Assembly (NCBI GenBank): GCA_021773435.1
Contig: JAJFKC010000007.1
Coordinates: forward strand, 248,001 to 312,000
Length of the DNA stretch: 64,000 bases
From: Porticoccaceae bacterium
Lineage (GTDB): Bacteria; Pseudomonadota; Gammaproteobacteria; Pseudomonadales; Porticoccaceae
Direction of reading: 5' to 3'
The notes under the pieces were generated by a model, which saw nothing but the letters and a program-made list of their open reading frames with translations, was not told the DNA's origin and ran no database searches. The position numbers were made by a program, and so were the translations under genes. How positions within the stretch are numbered: position 1 is the first letter of the stretch; each line of letters starts with the position of its first letter. Shown one piece after another: positions 57,086 through 64,000 of the stretch.

Positions 57086-57219
57086 GGCCACCAACATACG
57101 AGTGGGGTTTAGCGTTGAAACTGGTGTAATGCATTGCATAAAGTGGACGGGCGCGCTATAACAAAGACATAAATTAATTTAAAAATATGCATTCACTCAG
57201 GGTAGCTCAGGAGAAAGAT

Positions 57220-58422
57220 ATGAATGATTTATCCAACCCAGGTATCAACTCCCAATTAGGTATCGAGTGGCCGAAAAATATGAACGAAGTACCCAAGGAA
57301 GTCTTCGTCCGCACAGACCTCTTTGATGTCGAGCAGAAACGGATTTTTCGTGGTCCCGAGTGGCACGCCGTCGCTCATGTGGGGGAACTCCCTGAACGCG
57401 GTGACTTTAAGACCTACACTCTGAGTAACGTACCGCTGTTAATTGTCCACGGCCACGACGGCGAGCACCGAGTGTTTTATAACGCCTGTTCTCACCGCTC
57501 AAACCAGCTCGAAACCGCTAGTTTTGGCAATAAAACTGAATTTGAATGCCCCTATCATCGCTGGTTGTTTAACCCCGAGGGCGAGCTGATTGGCTGCCCC
57601 AACAGCAAGGAATATTCCCCCGGATTCAAACAGGAAGATTACCCCCTGGGCCAACCCAGGGTGGACAGTTTTTATGGCCTTATTTTTATAACCATGCACG
57701 ATGATACGCCGCCTCTCACCGAATGGTTGGGTGAGGTAAAACCAACCTTGATTAAAGCCCTGGGCGATGATGGCCGCCTGCGTTTACTGGGCTATCAGAA
57801 GGTCAGTTATAAATCCAACTGGAAAGGCTATAACGATAATGATGGTTACCACGCACCGCTGCTGCATACCGCCTTTACCCTGCTCAATTGGCAGGGCGGT
57901 GATGGTCGGCAATACATGGATATGGCACGCGGACATCTGGGTTTTGAAGCGGAGCTGAAGCGGGTACCGCGATCCGAACTGATTCAAGATCACTCGTTGG
58001 TCGATTTTATTGGCGACGAAGCCAACATGGGTTCGCGCCTGATTCAGTTGTTTCCAACTCTGGTCATCACGCGCCATCTGAATGTCTACAACATACGCTT
58101 TGCCATCGCCAGCGGCCCCGAGGAAACAGAAGTGCACTACGCCTATTTTTGTCATGAGGACGATGACGAAGAAATGGTAAAACACCGGATTCGCCAGTCC
58201 TCCAATTTGTTGGGCCCCTGTGGCATGGTCAGCATGGAAGACGCTTCGATATTTCATCGCATCCATATCGGCAGCAACACGCCGGGCAATGCCATTTTTC
58301 AAAAAGGCGTCAAGTCCTTTGATAAATTGGAAGCTGAGATCAAACAAAATGACGAAACCGGCAACCTGGCGCGCTGGGAGTATTACCGTAAGGTGATGGG
58401 CTTTGAGAGGGCGCTGGCATGA
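57220..58422 (+). CDS. Rieske ring-hydroxylating dioxygenase, alpha subunit (pair 1)
   Basis: A 400-residue terminal oxygenase when started at ATG 57220, seven bases after AGGAG (the frame is open from 57187). The [2Fe-2S] ligands are Cys90-x-His92 and Cys110-x2-His113 (CSHRSNQL and CPYHRW). The catalytic iron motif is NDNDGYHAPLLH, with the acidic ligand expected near the C-terminus. It carries O2 into an aromatic ring as a cis-diol. Its stop overlaps the start of the small subunit by four bases, so alpha and beta are coupled. It is distinct from the second alpha (59001). Confidence 0.92.
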   Translation: MNDLSNPGINSQLGIEWPKNMNEVPKEVFVRTDLFDVEQKRIFRGPEWHAVAHVGELPERGDFKTYTLSNVPLLIVHGHDGEHRVFYNACSHRSNQLETASFGNKTEFECPYHRWLFNPEGELIGCPNSKEYSPGFKQEDYPLGQPRVDSFYGLIFITMHDDTPPLTEWLGEVKPTLIKALGDDGRLRLLGYQKVSYKSNWKGYNDNDGYHAPLLHTAFTLLNWQGGDGRQYMDMARGHLGFEAELKRVPRSELIQDHSLVDFIGDEANMGSRLIQLFPTLVITRHLNVYNIRFAIASGPEETEVHYAYFCHEDDDEEMVKHRIRQSSNLLGPCGMVSMEDASIFHRIHIGSNTPGNAIFQKGVKSFDKLEAEIKQNDETGNLARWEYYRKVMGFERALA

Positions 58423-58925
58423 GCGCCGTCGCCGCCAATACCATTGACCATGAGGCCGTCGCGCAGATTGACGCTCTCCAGGCAGGGTATATTCACGCCC
58501 TGGATAGCAAGGATTTTCATGCCTGGGTCGATACCTTCGATACCGCCGAGGATACCGCCTATTTCTGCATCGCCGCTGAAAACGCCGAACGTAATCTACC
58601 CATTGCCCTGATGTACGACGATAACCGCCTGCGCATAGAAGACCGGGTAACATTTATCGAAAAAATCTGGGTAGGCACTTTCCAGGACTACTACACCCGG
58701 CACTTTATCCAGCGCACCCGATGTTCCCAACAAAGTAACAACATCTATGCAGTGGAAACCAATTTTTCGATAATTTATACGCCCGAGTCGGGAAAATCAG
58801 ATGTTCAGGTCGCAGGTTTGTATAAAGATGAAATAATAATAAACGGCAGTGGCGCCAAATTTAAAAGCAAAAAAGCTATTTACGACACCACGGTGTTACC
58901 GCGCTATATCGTTTATCCGTTCTAA
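58419..58925 (+). CDS. Ring-hydroxylating dioxygenase, beta subunit (pair 1)
   Basis: A 168-residue small subunit of the SnoaL/NTF2-like cystatin fold. The opening (IDALQAGYIHALDSKDFHAWVDTF) and the RHFIQRTRCSQQSNNIYAVETNFSI strand pair match Rieske dioxygenase beta subunits, which stabilise the alpha3beta3 hexamer. ATG 58419 overlaps the alpha stop (ATGA), a sign of translational coupling. It differs strongly from the other beta (60358), so each alpha probably has its own partner. Confidence 0.82.
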   Translation: MSAVAANTIDHEAVAQIDALQAGYIHALDSKDFHAWVDTFDTAEDTAYFCIAAENAERNLPIALMYDDNRLRIEDRVTFIEKIWVGTFQDYYTRHFIQRTRCSQQSNNIYAVETNFSIIYTPESGKSDVQVAGLYKDEIIINGSGAKFKSKKAIYDTTVLPRYIVYPF

Positions 58926-59000
58926 TCTTGTTCCAAGCAAGCTAAATTAAAACACCCTTATTAAGACCGTTTGGTGAAATCAACCCTGGGGAGGTCAAAT

Positions 59001-60356
59001 GTGAACGAGTTAGACATTAACCACTTAATCGACAATAAAACCGGGCGCCAGAGCCGACTGATCTTCCATGAAAAACAAATTTACGAGTTGGAGCAAGAAC
59101 GGCTGTTTGGCCGGTGCTGGCTATTTCTGGCCCACGATTGTCAATTGCCTGAACCTGGCGATTATTTCAGAACCTTTATGGGTGAAGATGAAGTGTTGGT
59201 TATTCGCCAGAAAGACAAGTCAATCAATGCCTTTCTAAATACCTGTACCCACCGGGGCAACCGGATCTGCAAGGCTGATCAGGGTAATGCCCGCAGCTTT
59301 GTCTGCAGCTATCACGGCTGGAGTTTTGGCGCCGACGGCTCATTGGTGGGCGTACCGCTTGAGGAGGAGGCTTATCACAACCAGCTCGACAAATCCAAAT
59401 TCGGACTACGCAAGGTCGCTCGGGTAGCAAGTTACAAAGGCCTTATTTTTGGAAATTTTGATCCCGAAGCGCCGTCACTGGAAGACTACCTGGGTGATAT
59501 CAAGTGGTACCTCGACGTGTGGCTCGATGCGATGCCGGAAGGCAGCGAATTGATTGGCACCACCCAAAAGATAGAGTACGCAGTCAACTGGAAGATGCCG
59601 GTCGAGAATGTCTGCGGTGATGGCTATCATGCTGGCTGGGCTCATGCCGGTGTAATGACAGTGGCTGCATCAATGAATGTCGGGCTGAGTGTGGGTAATA
59701 CCGACATGGACGCGTCGTTGGGGGCTTCTATAACCGGCATGAACGGCCATTCGGTACTGGCCATACTTGATGGCTACGCAGGTTATGCGTTTTATCCAGA
59801 CCCCTCCAGGGCGATCAGTTACCTCGATACCAATCGGCATACGGCGATTGATCGTCTGGGAGAGTTCAGAGGGCGTAATTTATGGGGCGCGAACCAGAAC
59901 ATCACCATATTCCCCAATTTGCAAATATTACCGGGCCTAAACTGGTTACGGGTCTATCATCCCAGGGGACCGGGCAAGATAGAGATGTGGACCTGGGCCA
60001 TGGTTGAGAAGGAGATGCCGGACGATCTTAAGCAAATGATACTCGATAATGTTTGTCGCACCTTTGGCGGGGCCGGCATGTTCGACAATGACGATGGCGA
60101 CAACTTTGTTGCCAGCACCCGACTCAATCAGGGCTGGCAAACCCGTCAGCAGGATGTGTACTGGAATATGGCAGTGGATATGGGTAAAGAGCACTCCCGT
60201 CCCGAAATGCCAGGAGTGGTCAGCGAAGGGCTGGTCTGCGAGCAAAACCAGCGATACTTTTACCGACGCTGGCAGGAGGTCATGTCGGCCCAGAGCTGGG
60301 CGGATATCCCAAACTACAATGGCCTGGAAGAGGCCCGCGCTACGGAGCAACGTTGA
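59001..60356 (+). CDS. Rieske ring-hydroxylating dioxygenase, alpha subunit (pair 2)
   Basis: A 451-residue alpha subunit started at GTG 59001, six bases after GGGGAGG; the open frame begins at TTG 58971 but without a ribosome site. The Rieske ligands are Cys82-x-His84 and Cys102-x2-His105 (CTHRGNR, CSYHGW). The iron-site motif ENVCGDGYHAGWAH follows the classic pattern of benzoate/biphenyl/naphthalene-type dioxygenases (ENxxGDxYH-x3-H). It has a longer C-terminal domain than pair 1. The beta gene follows one base after its stop. The substrate is unknown, but the motif suits classical ring cis-dihydroxylation. Confidence 0.92.
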   Translation: MNELDINHLIDNKTGRQSRLIFHEKQIYELEQERLFGRCWLFLAHDCQLPEPGDYFRTFMGEDEVLVIRQKDKSINAFLNTCTHRGNRICKADQGNARSFVCSYHGWSFGADGSLVGVPLEEEAYHNQLDKSKFGLRKVARVASYKGLIFGNFDPEAPSLEDYLGDIKWYLDVWLDAMPEGSELIGTTQKIEYAVNWKMPVENVCGDGYHAGWAHAGVMTVAASMNVGLSVGNTDMDASLGASITGMNGHSVLAILDGYAGYAFYPDPSRAISYLDTNRHTAIDRLGEFRGRNLWGANQNITIFPNLQILPGLNWLRVYHPRGPGKIEMWTWAMVEKEMPDDLKQMILDNVCRTFGGAGMFDNDDGDNFVASTRLNQGWQTRQQDVYWNMAVDMGKEHSRPEMPGVVSEGLVCEQNQRYFYRRWQEVMSAQSWADIPNYNGLEEARATEQR

Positions 60357-60357
60357 T

Positions 60358-60888
60358 ATGAGTCGCTTGCCTGTCAGCAGCCCCGTAGACACTGAAACTT
60401 ATCTCGCCCTGCAAGGCCTGTTGTTCGCCGAGGCTCGCTTGTTGGATAACGAGCAATACGAAGACTGGCTCGATATGCTGAGCGACGATGTACATTACTA
60501 CATGCCTATGCCCGTGCGTTATCAGCGGGACGAAAAGGAAAATGCTGCCCGGGCGCTAGACGCGAATATTTTTAATGATTATAAAGACCAGCTGAAATTG
60601 CGGGTATCGCGGTTTCGCACCGGCTTTGTCTGGGCCGAGAACCCACAAAATCATCTGCGCCACCTGGTGTCTAATATAGAAGTGTTTCCGGGCGAAATAG
60701 ATAGCGAGTGGCGGGTGTTATCGGTAGTGACCGTGCATCGAAATCGGCTCGATAGTGAAGAGCATCGCATGATCGTGTCGCGGACCGATACCTGGCGAAC
60801 TGAAGGAGATCAGGTGAAGCTAGCCGAACGGAACATGGTGTTTAATCACGCCGTGATCCCCGATAGCAATCTCAATATATTCTTTTAA
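60358..60888 (+). CDS. Ring-hydroxylating dioxygenase, beta subunit (pair 2)
   Basis: A 176-residue beta subunit. The segments AEARLLDNEQYEDWLDMLSDDVHYYMP, RFRTGFVWAENPQNHLRHLVSNIEVF and HRMIVSRTDTWR are family marks. The frame is open from 60049 inside the alpha gene, but ATG 60358 lies one base after the alpha stop (TGA 60354-60356) and has GGAG upstream, which fixes the start. It forms the hexameric partner of the alpha at 59001. Confidence 0.88.
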   Translation: MSRLPVSSPVDTETYLALQGLLFAEARLLDNEQYEDWLDMLSDDVHYYMPMPVRYQRDEKENAARALDANIFNDYKDQLKLRVSRFRTGFVWAENPQNHLRHLVSNIEVFPGEIDSEWRVLSVVTVHRNRLDSEEHRMIVSRTDTWRTEGDQVKLAERNMVFNHAVIPDSNLNIFF

Positions 60889-60965
60889 AGAGCGACAAAA
60901 ATCGACAGACAATTTAGAAAAACTCTCACTCAGGCTGGAAAAGTGCATCGCCAATCAATTTGCCG

Positions 60966-61355
60966 CTAACTATTATCGACCATTATCATACTGCTGATTA
61001 TAGCCTGCACATCAATTTTAGCTTTGTTATCAAGCAGCACCGCGACCCCATTAATGGTCGCGATCACCGATGTATATTGGCCATGAACGTAGTAAGAATC
61101 GACTGGATAGACCACAGTTTTATCCTGACTGGCACGCTGATAGCTCAGCTGACTGATGCCAAATACCGCCATACCTGCGGCCTCAGAATGGGCCATTAAT
61201 CGTTGTGCACGGTCTTCGGAAATATCGCCAACATATTCAACCAACAGCGGCGGCGTTGCGGTACTACTCACCACTGAGGGCTGCCAGCGGACTGCGCCCA
61301 GCACTCCTGACGTATCCAGTAAGGCGTTCAACTTAATGGGTTTGGGCATAATCAT
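60966..61355 (-). CDS. DUF2173-like / roadblock-type small protein
   Basis: A 129-residue protein that fits the DUF2173 pattern, a roadblock/LC7-like fold: LLDTSGVLGAVRWQPS at the start, the VEYVGDISEDRAQRLMAHSEAAGMAVFG helix pair, YPVDSYYVHGQYTSVIATINGVAVLLD strands. Roadblock proteins are scaffolds or small-GTPase partners; the function of DUF2173 is unknown. It is the only minus-strand gene in the Rieske cluster, placed between the beta subunit and the AEC carrier, which makes it odd. The assignment is by eye and moderate. Confidence 0.45.
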   Translation of the reverse strand: MIMPKPIKLNALLDTSGVLGAVRWQPSVVSSTATPPLLVEYVGDISEDRAQRLMAHSEAAGMAVFGISQLSYQRASQDKTVVYPVDSYYVHGQYTSVIATINGVAVLLDNKAKIDVQAIISSMIMVDNS

Positions 61356-61493
61356 TCTCCTTCGACATCCGCTTCTGTTGACGTAAACTCATTGCGAACA
61401 ACTAATTTTGGTGTTGGCCAGCTGCTGCCTAGGTGAGCCATCGGCAAGGCAATCCGCCGTCCACTGTACTGAAAGGATAGTCTAAAAAATCTT

Positions 61494-62447
61494 ATGGATC
61501 ATTCAATACTGCTGGTCATTCAACAGGCTCTACTACCCAGTGCGGTGATTATCCTGGCCGGTGTGATATGGCGACGTGTTGAGCCAGGCGGCGTTAGCAC
61601 TGGAGAAGTGCGTTCGGTTATCGGTAGCCTGGTGATGAATTTGTTTTACCCGGCTTTGATTATCGCCATTATCCCCAGCGTCGTATTGTCCTTTGAAGCG
61701 ATCTCCGCGCCTATGCTCTTTAATGCCGGCATGATTGCTGCCATGTTGATCAGTCTACTGTTTAAGCCCTATCTCAAATCCACTGGCATGGGCAAACCCG
61801 AGCTGGCCGTGCTGCTGTTGGGCTGTGCCTATGCCAATATTATTTCTCTGGGGGTACCGTTGCTCCGTGCCGAACAGGGTGAGGCAGCGACTCGCTTTGC
61901 CATTTACATGGATGTACTCGCCGTCAGCCCGATGTTGTGGATAGTCGGCATCTGGATTATTTCCCGCTGGAGCGATCTGGACACTGACACGGGTGGCCTG
62001 CGTAGCTTTTTGAAAACGTTTTTTAGCCTGCCACCTATCTGGGCATTTTTGTTTGCCATTATTTTAAATGTTGCCAACATTGAGTTGCCCGACTTTGTAC
62101 AAACCTCGGCTCGTATGCTGGGCAACACGACGATGCATGCCATGTTGTTAGTCGTAGGCATGTCGCTCTCGATGGCCGGTATGGTTCGCTACTGGAAGCT
62201 ATCGTTGCTAGCCTCGGTGGTAAAGCTGGTATTAGTGCCGGGAGTGGTATTTACGCTGGGTATGGCAACCCTTGGTGAAGGCGAAGTCGTTAAAAGCACC
62301 GTGTTGCTGGCCGCTACGCCAACCATGATGGCGACGCTAATATTGAGTGAACGCTTTAAGCTGAACACAGAATTGCTCGCAGCCATCCTGGTGACTAGTA
62401 CCGCGCTATTTTTCGTCTCCCTGCCAGTCTGGTTGTGGGTGCTGTAA
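61494..62447 (+). CDS. AEC (auxin efflux carrier) family transporter
   Basis: A 317-residue membrane protein with about ten helices; two five-helix halves are visible (LLVIQQALLPSAVIILAGVIW to ISLLFKP, then AVLLLGCAYANIISLGVPLL onwards). The GCAYAN and LGVPLL motifs and the final VLVTSTALFFVSLPVWLWVL fit the AEC/malonate-auxin carriers. These move organic acids across the inner membrane, in either direction. Its place between the oxygenases and the dehydrogenase genes suggests it imports the aromatic or carboxylic substrate, by context only. Confidence 0.85.
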   Translation: MDHSILLVIQQALLPSAVIILAGVIWRRVEPGGVSTGEVRSVIGSLVMNLFYPALIIAIIPSVVLSFEAISAPMLFNAGMIAAMLISLLFKPYLKSTGMGKPELAVLLLGCAYANIISLGVPLLRAEQGEAATRFAIYMDVLAVSPMLWIVGIWIISRWSDLDTDTGGLRSFLKTFFSLPPIWAFLFAIILNVANIELPDFVQTSARMLGNTTMHAMLLVVGMSLSMAGMVRYWKLSLLASVVKLVLVPGVVFTLGMATLGEGEVVKSTVLLAATPTMMATLILSERFKLNTELLAAILVTSTALFFVSLPVWLWVL

Positions 62448-62604
62448 GCGTTTAGGTTGCTGAAGCGCTTATGATGGGTGGGCTTTCATCAATTCCAGAA
62501 AGTTGCTTTAATCATTTCGTTGTTGTTAGTGAATACCGGCATGGTGATTTAAAAATTCTTCGCCTAGTAATTGCTTTACATTTACCTAATAAAGGATACA
62601 GGAC

Positions 62605-63579
62605 ATGACTGATTCAAGACCTACCATCGTTACTATGATTGGCGACCCCTGCGGCATCGGCCCTGAAATCATTGCCAAAGCCTGGGCTTCTGGCGAGGTT
62701 CATAAACACTCCAAACCTGTACTACTAGGTTCGGCGGCGGCTATGGAAAGAGCGGTTGGTTTTGCGGGGCTGGACTTACCGGTTCGGGTTATCGAATCCG
62801 TTGACCAGCTGAGTGATTCCTCCGATGTAATCGAAATACTCGACTCCGGCAAGCTCGATATCAACGATGTCACCCTTGGAGAAGACAATGCCATCTGCGG
62901 ACAGGTGTGTGCGGACTGGCTGGATGAGGCCGAACAGCTGGCCATGTCCGGCGAAGTAGCTGGCGTGGTCATGGGGCCGATAAGCTCCATCGCCATGAAA
63001 ATGGCCGACGTGTTGGACAAGGTTATCCAGGTGGTGCCTGGGTCTAGTTATCTGTTTTTGATCAGTGGCCCGTTGCGGGTCATGCACGTTACCGATCATA
63101 TTCCCCTGCGTCAGGCTTGCGATGATATTAGTAGCGATCTGGTCTTTGATGCACTGAAAGTCATGCACGCTCGCCTGGAAGAATGGGGTATCAGTAACCC
63201 ACGCATCGGGGTGTCGGGACTCAACGCCCACGCTTTTGGCGTAGAAGATGAGGAGGAAATTCAGCCCGGTGTCGAGCGCGCCAAAGCCATTGGCATAGAC
63301 GCCAAGGGGCCAATCGCGCCGGATAGCATCTTTCGACATTGTATTGAAGGCGTCTATGATGCCGTACTCGCCATGCTTCACGACCAGGGCCATATCGCTG
63401 TCAAGACCTGGGGGTTTGTTGGCAATTGCGCCTTGATTATCGGCCCTCCCTACCTGCAAATGTCGGTCGCCCACGGCACCGCCTTCGATATCGTCGGTAA
63501 AGGTACCGCTCACCACGAAATGATCCAAACGGCGATGATCCAGACCGCGAGCCTGGCGGCGGGCAAAGGTTTTATTTGA
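62605..63579 (+). CDS. PdxA-family dehydrogenase, TphB-like (probable diol-carboxylate dehydrogenase)
   Basis: A 324-residue protein of the PdxA family, NAD-dependent metal enzymes. GDPCGIGPEI at the start, the metal-binding His in HVTDHIPLRQACDDI, LNAHAFG and MLHDQGHIAVKTWGF, and the GTAFDIVGKG end are all PdxA-like. True PdxA makes pyridoxal phosphate; many catabolic paralogues instead oxidise and decarboxylate cis-diol carboxylates, as TphB does for terephthalate. The residues around the substrate site (HAFGVEDEEEIQ) depart from the canonical HAGEGG type of vitamin B6 enzymes, and the context of Rieske dioxygenases favours the catabolic role. No vitamin B6 gene is nearby. Confidence 0.82.
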   Translation: MTDSRPTIVTMIGDPCGIGPEIIAKAWASGEVHKHSKPVLLGSAAAMERAVGFAGLDLPVRVIESVDQLSDSSDVIEILDSGKLDINDVTLGEDNAICGQVCADWLDEAEQLAMSGEVAGVVMGPISSIAMKMADVLDKVIQVVPGSSYLFLISGPLRVMHVTDHIPLRQACDDISSDLVFDALKVMHARLEEWGISNPRIGVSGLNAHAFGVEDEEEIQPGVERAKAIGIDAKGPIAPDSIFRHCIEGVYDAVLAMLHDQGHIAVKTWGFVGNCALIIGPPYLQMSVAHGTAFDIVGKGTAHHEMIQTAMIQTASLAAGKGFI

Positions 63580-63601
63580 CTTGAGGCTTTGCTTGAATTA
63601 A

Positions 63602-63660
63602 GAATCGGCTAAACAAACTTTCCGATTCGGCAGCTGCTAACTTGAACTTTTAGAGCTGCC
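63602..63660. other. Two consecutive inverted repeats between the PdxA-like gene and the SDR
   Basis: GAATCGG (63602-63608) pairs with CCGATTC (63622-63628), and GGCAGCT (63629-63635) pairs with AGCTGCC (63654-63660). Both stems are seven bases, without T-runs, so they are more likely operators or processing sites than terminators. Confidence 0.4.
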
Positions 63661-63711
63661 ATCTGTTGGAGGGACTCTATATTTGAGAGCCAGCTCCTGG
63701 GGAAATAATAA

Positions 63712-64000
63712 ATGAATGCTTCCAGATTTACCGACAAGTCGGTTATCGTCACCGGTGCGGCTCAGGGTATTGGTAAAGCCTGCGCGCTGCGGTTTGCTGC
63801 CGAGGGTGCGCGCGTCACCATTGCCGACCGCGCTGAACCGCAAGCGATAGAAGTGTTAGCAGAAATCGAGGCCGCCGGGGGCACTGGAAGGATCAGCCTG
63901 GTCGATCTTGAAACCAGCGATGGTACTCGACAATTGATGTCGGAGGTCCAGGAAGCCTACGGGCGCATCGATGTGTCGGTACACAATGTCGGCGGCACCA
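63712..64000 (+). CDS. BenD-like SDR dehydrogenase, 5' part (runs off the window)
   Basis: About 96 residues of a short-chain dehydrogenase; the gene continues past the right edge. ATG 63712 has GGGGA eight bases before it. The TGAAQGIGKA nucleotide motif near residue 14 and the VHNVGGT motif near residue 90 are characteristic of benzoate cis-diol dehydrogenase (BenD; NNVGGT) and related aromatic cis-diol dehydrogenases. The reaction would be NAD-dependent oxidation of a cis-dihydrodiol to a catechol, often with decarboxylation. The catalytic Ser/Tyr/Lys lie beyond the window. Following the PdxA-like gene and the oxygenases, it fits an aromatic-acid pathway. Confidence 0.85.
   Translation, partial: MNASRFTDKSVIVTGAAQGIGKACALRFAAEGARVTIADRAEPQAIEVLAEIEAAGGTGRISLVDLETSDGTRQLMSEVQEAYGRIDVSVHNVGGT

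Noticed and set aside
57784-58653. Long minus-strand open frame of 289 codons
   Set aside because: It is antisense to the first Rieske alpha and beta genes, has composition heavy in Arg and no family features, so it is a shadow of the coding strand.
62776-63528. Minus-strand open frame of 250 codons
   Set aside because: Antisense to the PdxA-like gene, which has clear motifs; the reverse frame has none.
62605-63579. True PdxA of vitamin B6 synthesis
   Set aside because: It sits among Rieske dioxygenase and aromatic dehydrogenase genes, no other pyridoxine gene is near, and the substrate-site region differs from the canonical pattern; the assignment is by context and could still be wrong.

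Overview
The window looks like chromosome of a free-living gammaproteobacterium with moderate GC. The housekeeping genes support this: E. coli-type PriA, L31, release factor 3, ClpB, RimI, Alr, LeuA of about 514 residues, the order ilvI-ilvH-ilvC-pssA, and a RegB/RegA redox two-component pair. The many CoA-linked and Rieske-oxygenase genes resemble catabolically versatile marine lineages such as the Cellvibrionales/Spongiibacter type, but that placement is inference. I saw no transposase, integrase, phage gene, CRISPR array, rRNA or tRNA.

Layout. 0-8.2 kb: end of a sodium symporter, an esterase, a luciferase-like flavin oxygenase, an SDR and an acyl-CoA synthetase, a universal stress protein, two decayed copies of one small membrane-protein family, and a group II truncated haemoglobin. 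8.5-18 kb: the most striking part, seven consecutive family III (CaiB/BaiF) CoA-transferase genes on one strand, each with its catalytic Asp. 18-28 kb: a DUF481 outer-membrane protein, a secreted GlcG/HbpS-like protein, a nuclease, rpmE, priA, a SPOR protein, alr, a glutaryl-CoA-dehydrogenase-like enzyme, a VOC protein and an acyltransferase. 28-33.5 kb: two tandem D-aminoacylase-type amidohydrolases, nearly identical in their 5' third, then a lone Rieske oxygenase. 33.5-40.5 kb: prfC, an outer-membrane protein, regB-regA, a stomatin/NfeD pair and rimI. 40.5-47.9 kb: branched-chain amino acid genes (ilvI, ilvH, ilvC, leuA) with pssA and a HolD-like gene. 48-56.3 kb: a DUF4124 protein, a very long DUF349 protein, clpB, a TfoX-N-like protein and a flavin monooxygenase. 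56.4-64 kb: NnrU-like protein, two Rieske alpha/beta oxygenase pairs, a DUF2173-like protein, an AEC transporter, a PdxA/TphB-like dehydrogenase and the start of a BenD-like SDR.

How the genes may work together. The right end reads as a pathway for an aromatic or cyclic carboxylate: uptake by the AEC carrier, cis-dihydroxylation by the Rieske enzymes, then oxidation (possibly decarboxylating) by the TphB-like and BenD-like dehydrogenases. No ferredoxin or reductase is seen in the window. The left half supplies CoA activation: one acyl-CoA synthetase, seven CoA-transferases and an acyl-CoA dehydrogenase. Their substrates cannot be read from sequence.

The best candidates for something undescribed are the seven-gene CoA-transferase array, the partly homogenised amidohydrolase pair, and the intergenic signals: a 21-bp tandem repeat before rpmE, a leucine-rich leader peptide before leuA, and a triplicated 10-mer with an FNR-like box before uspA.
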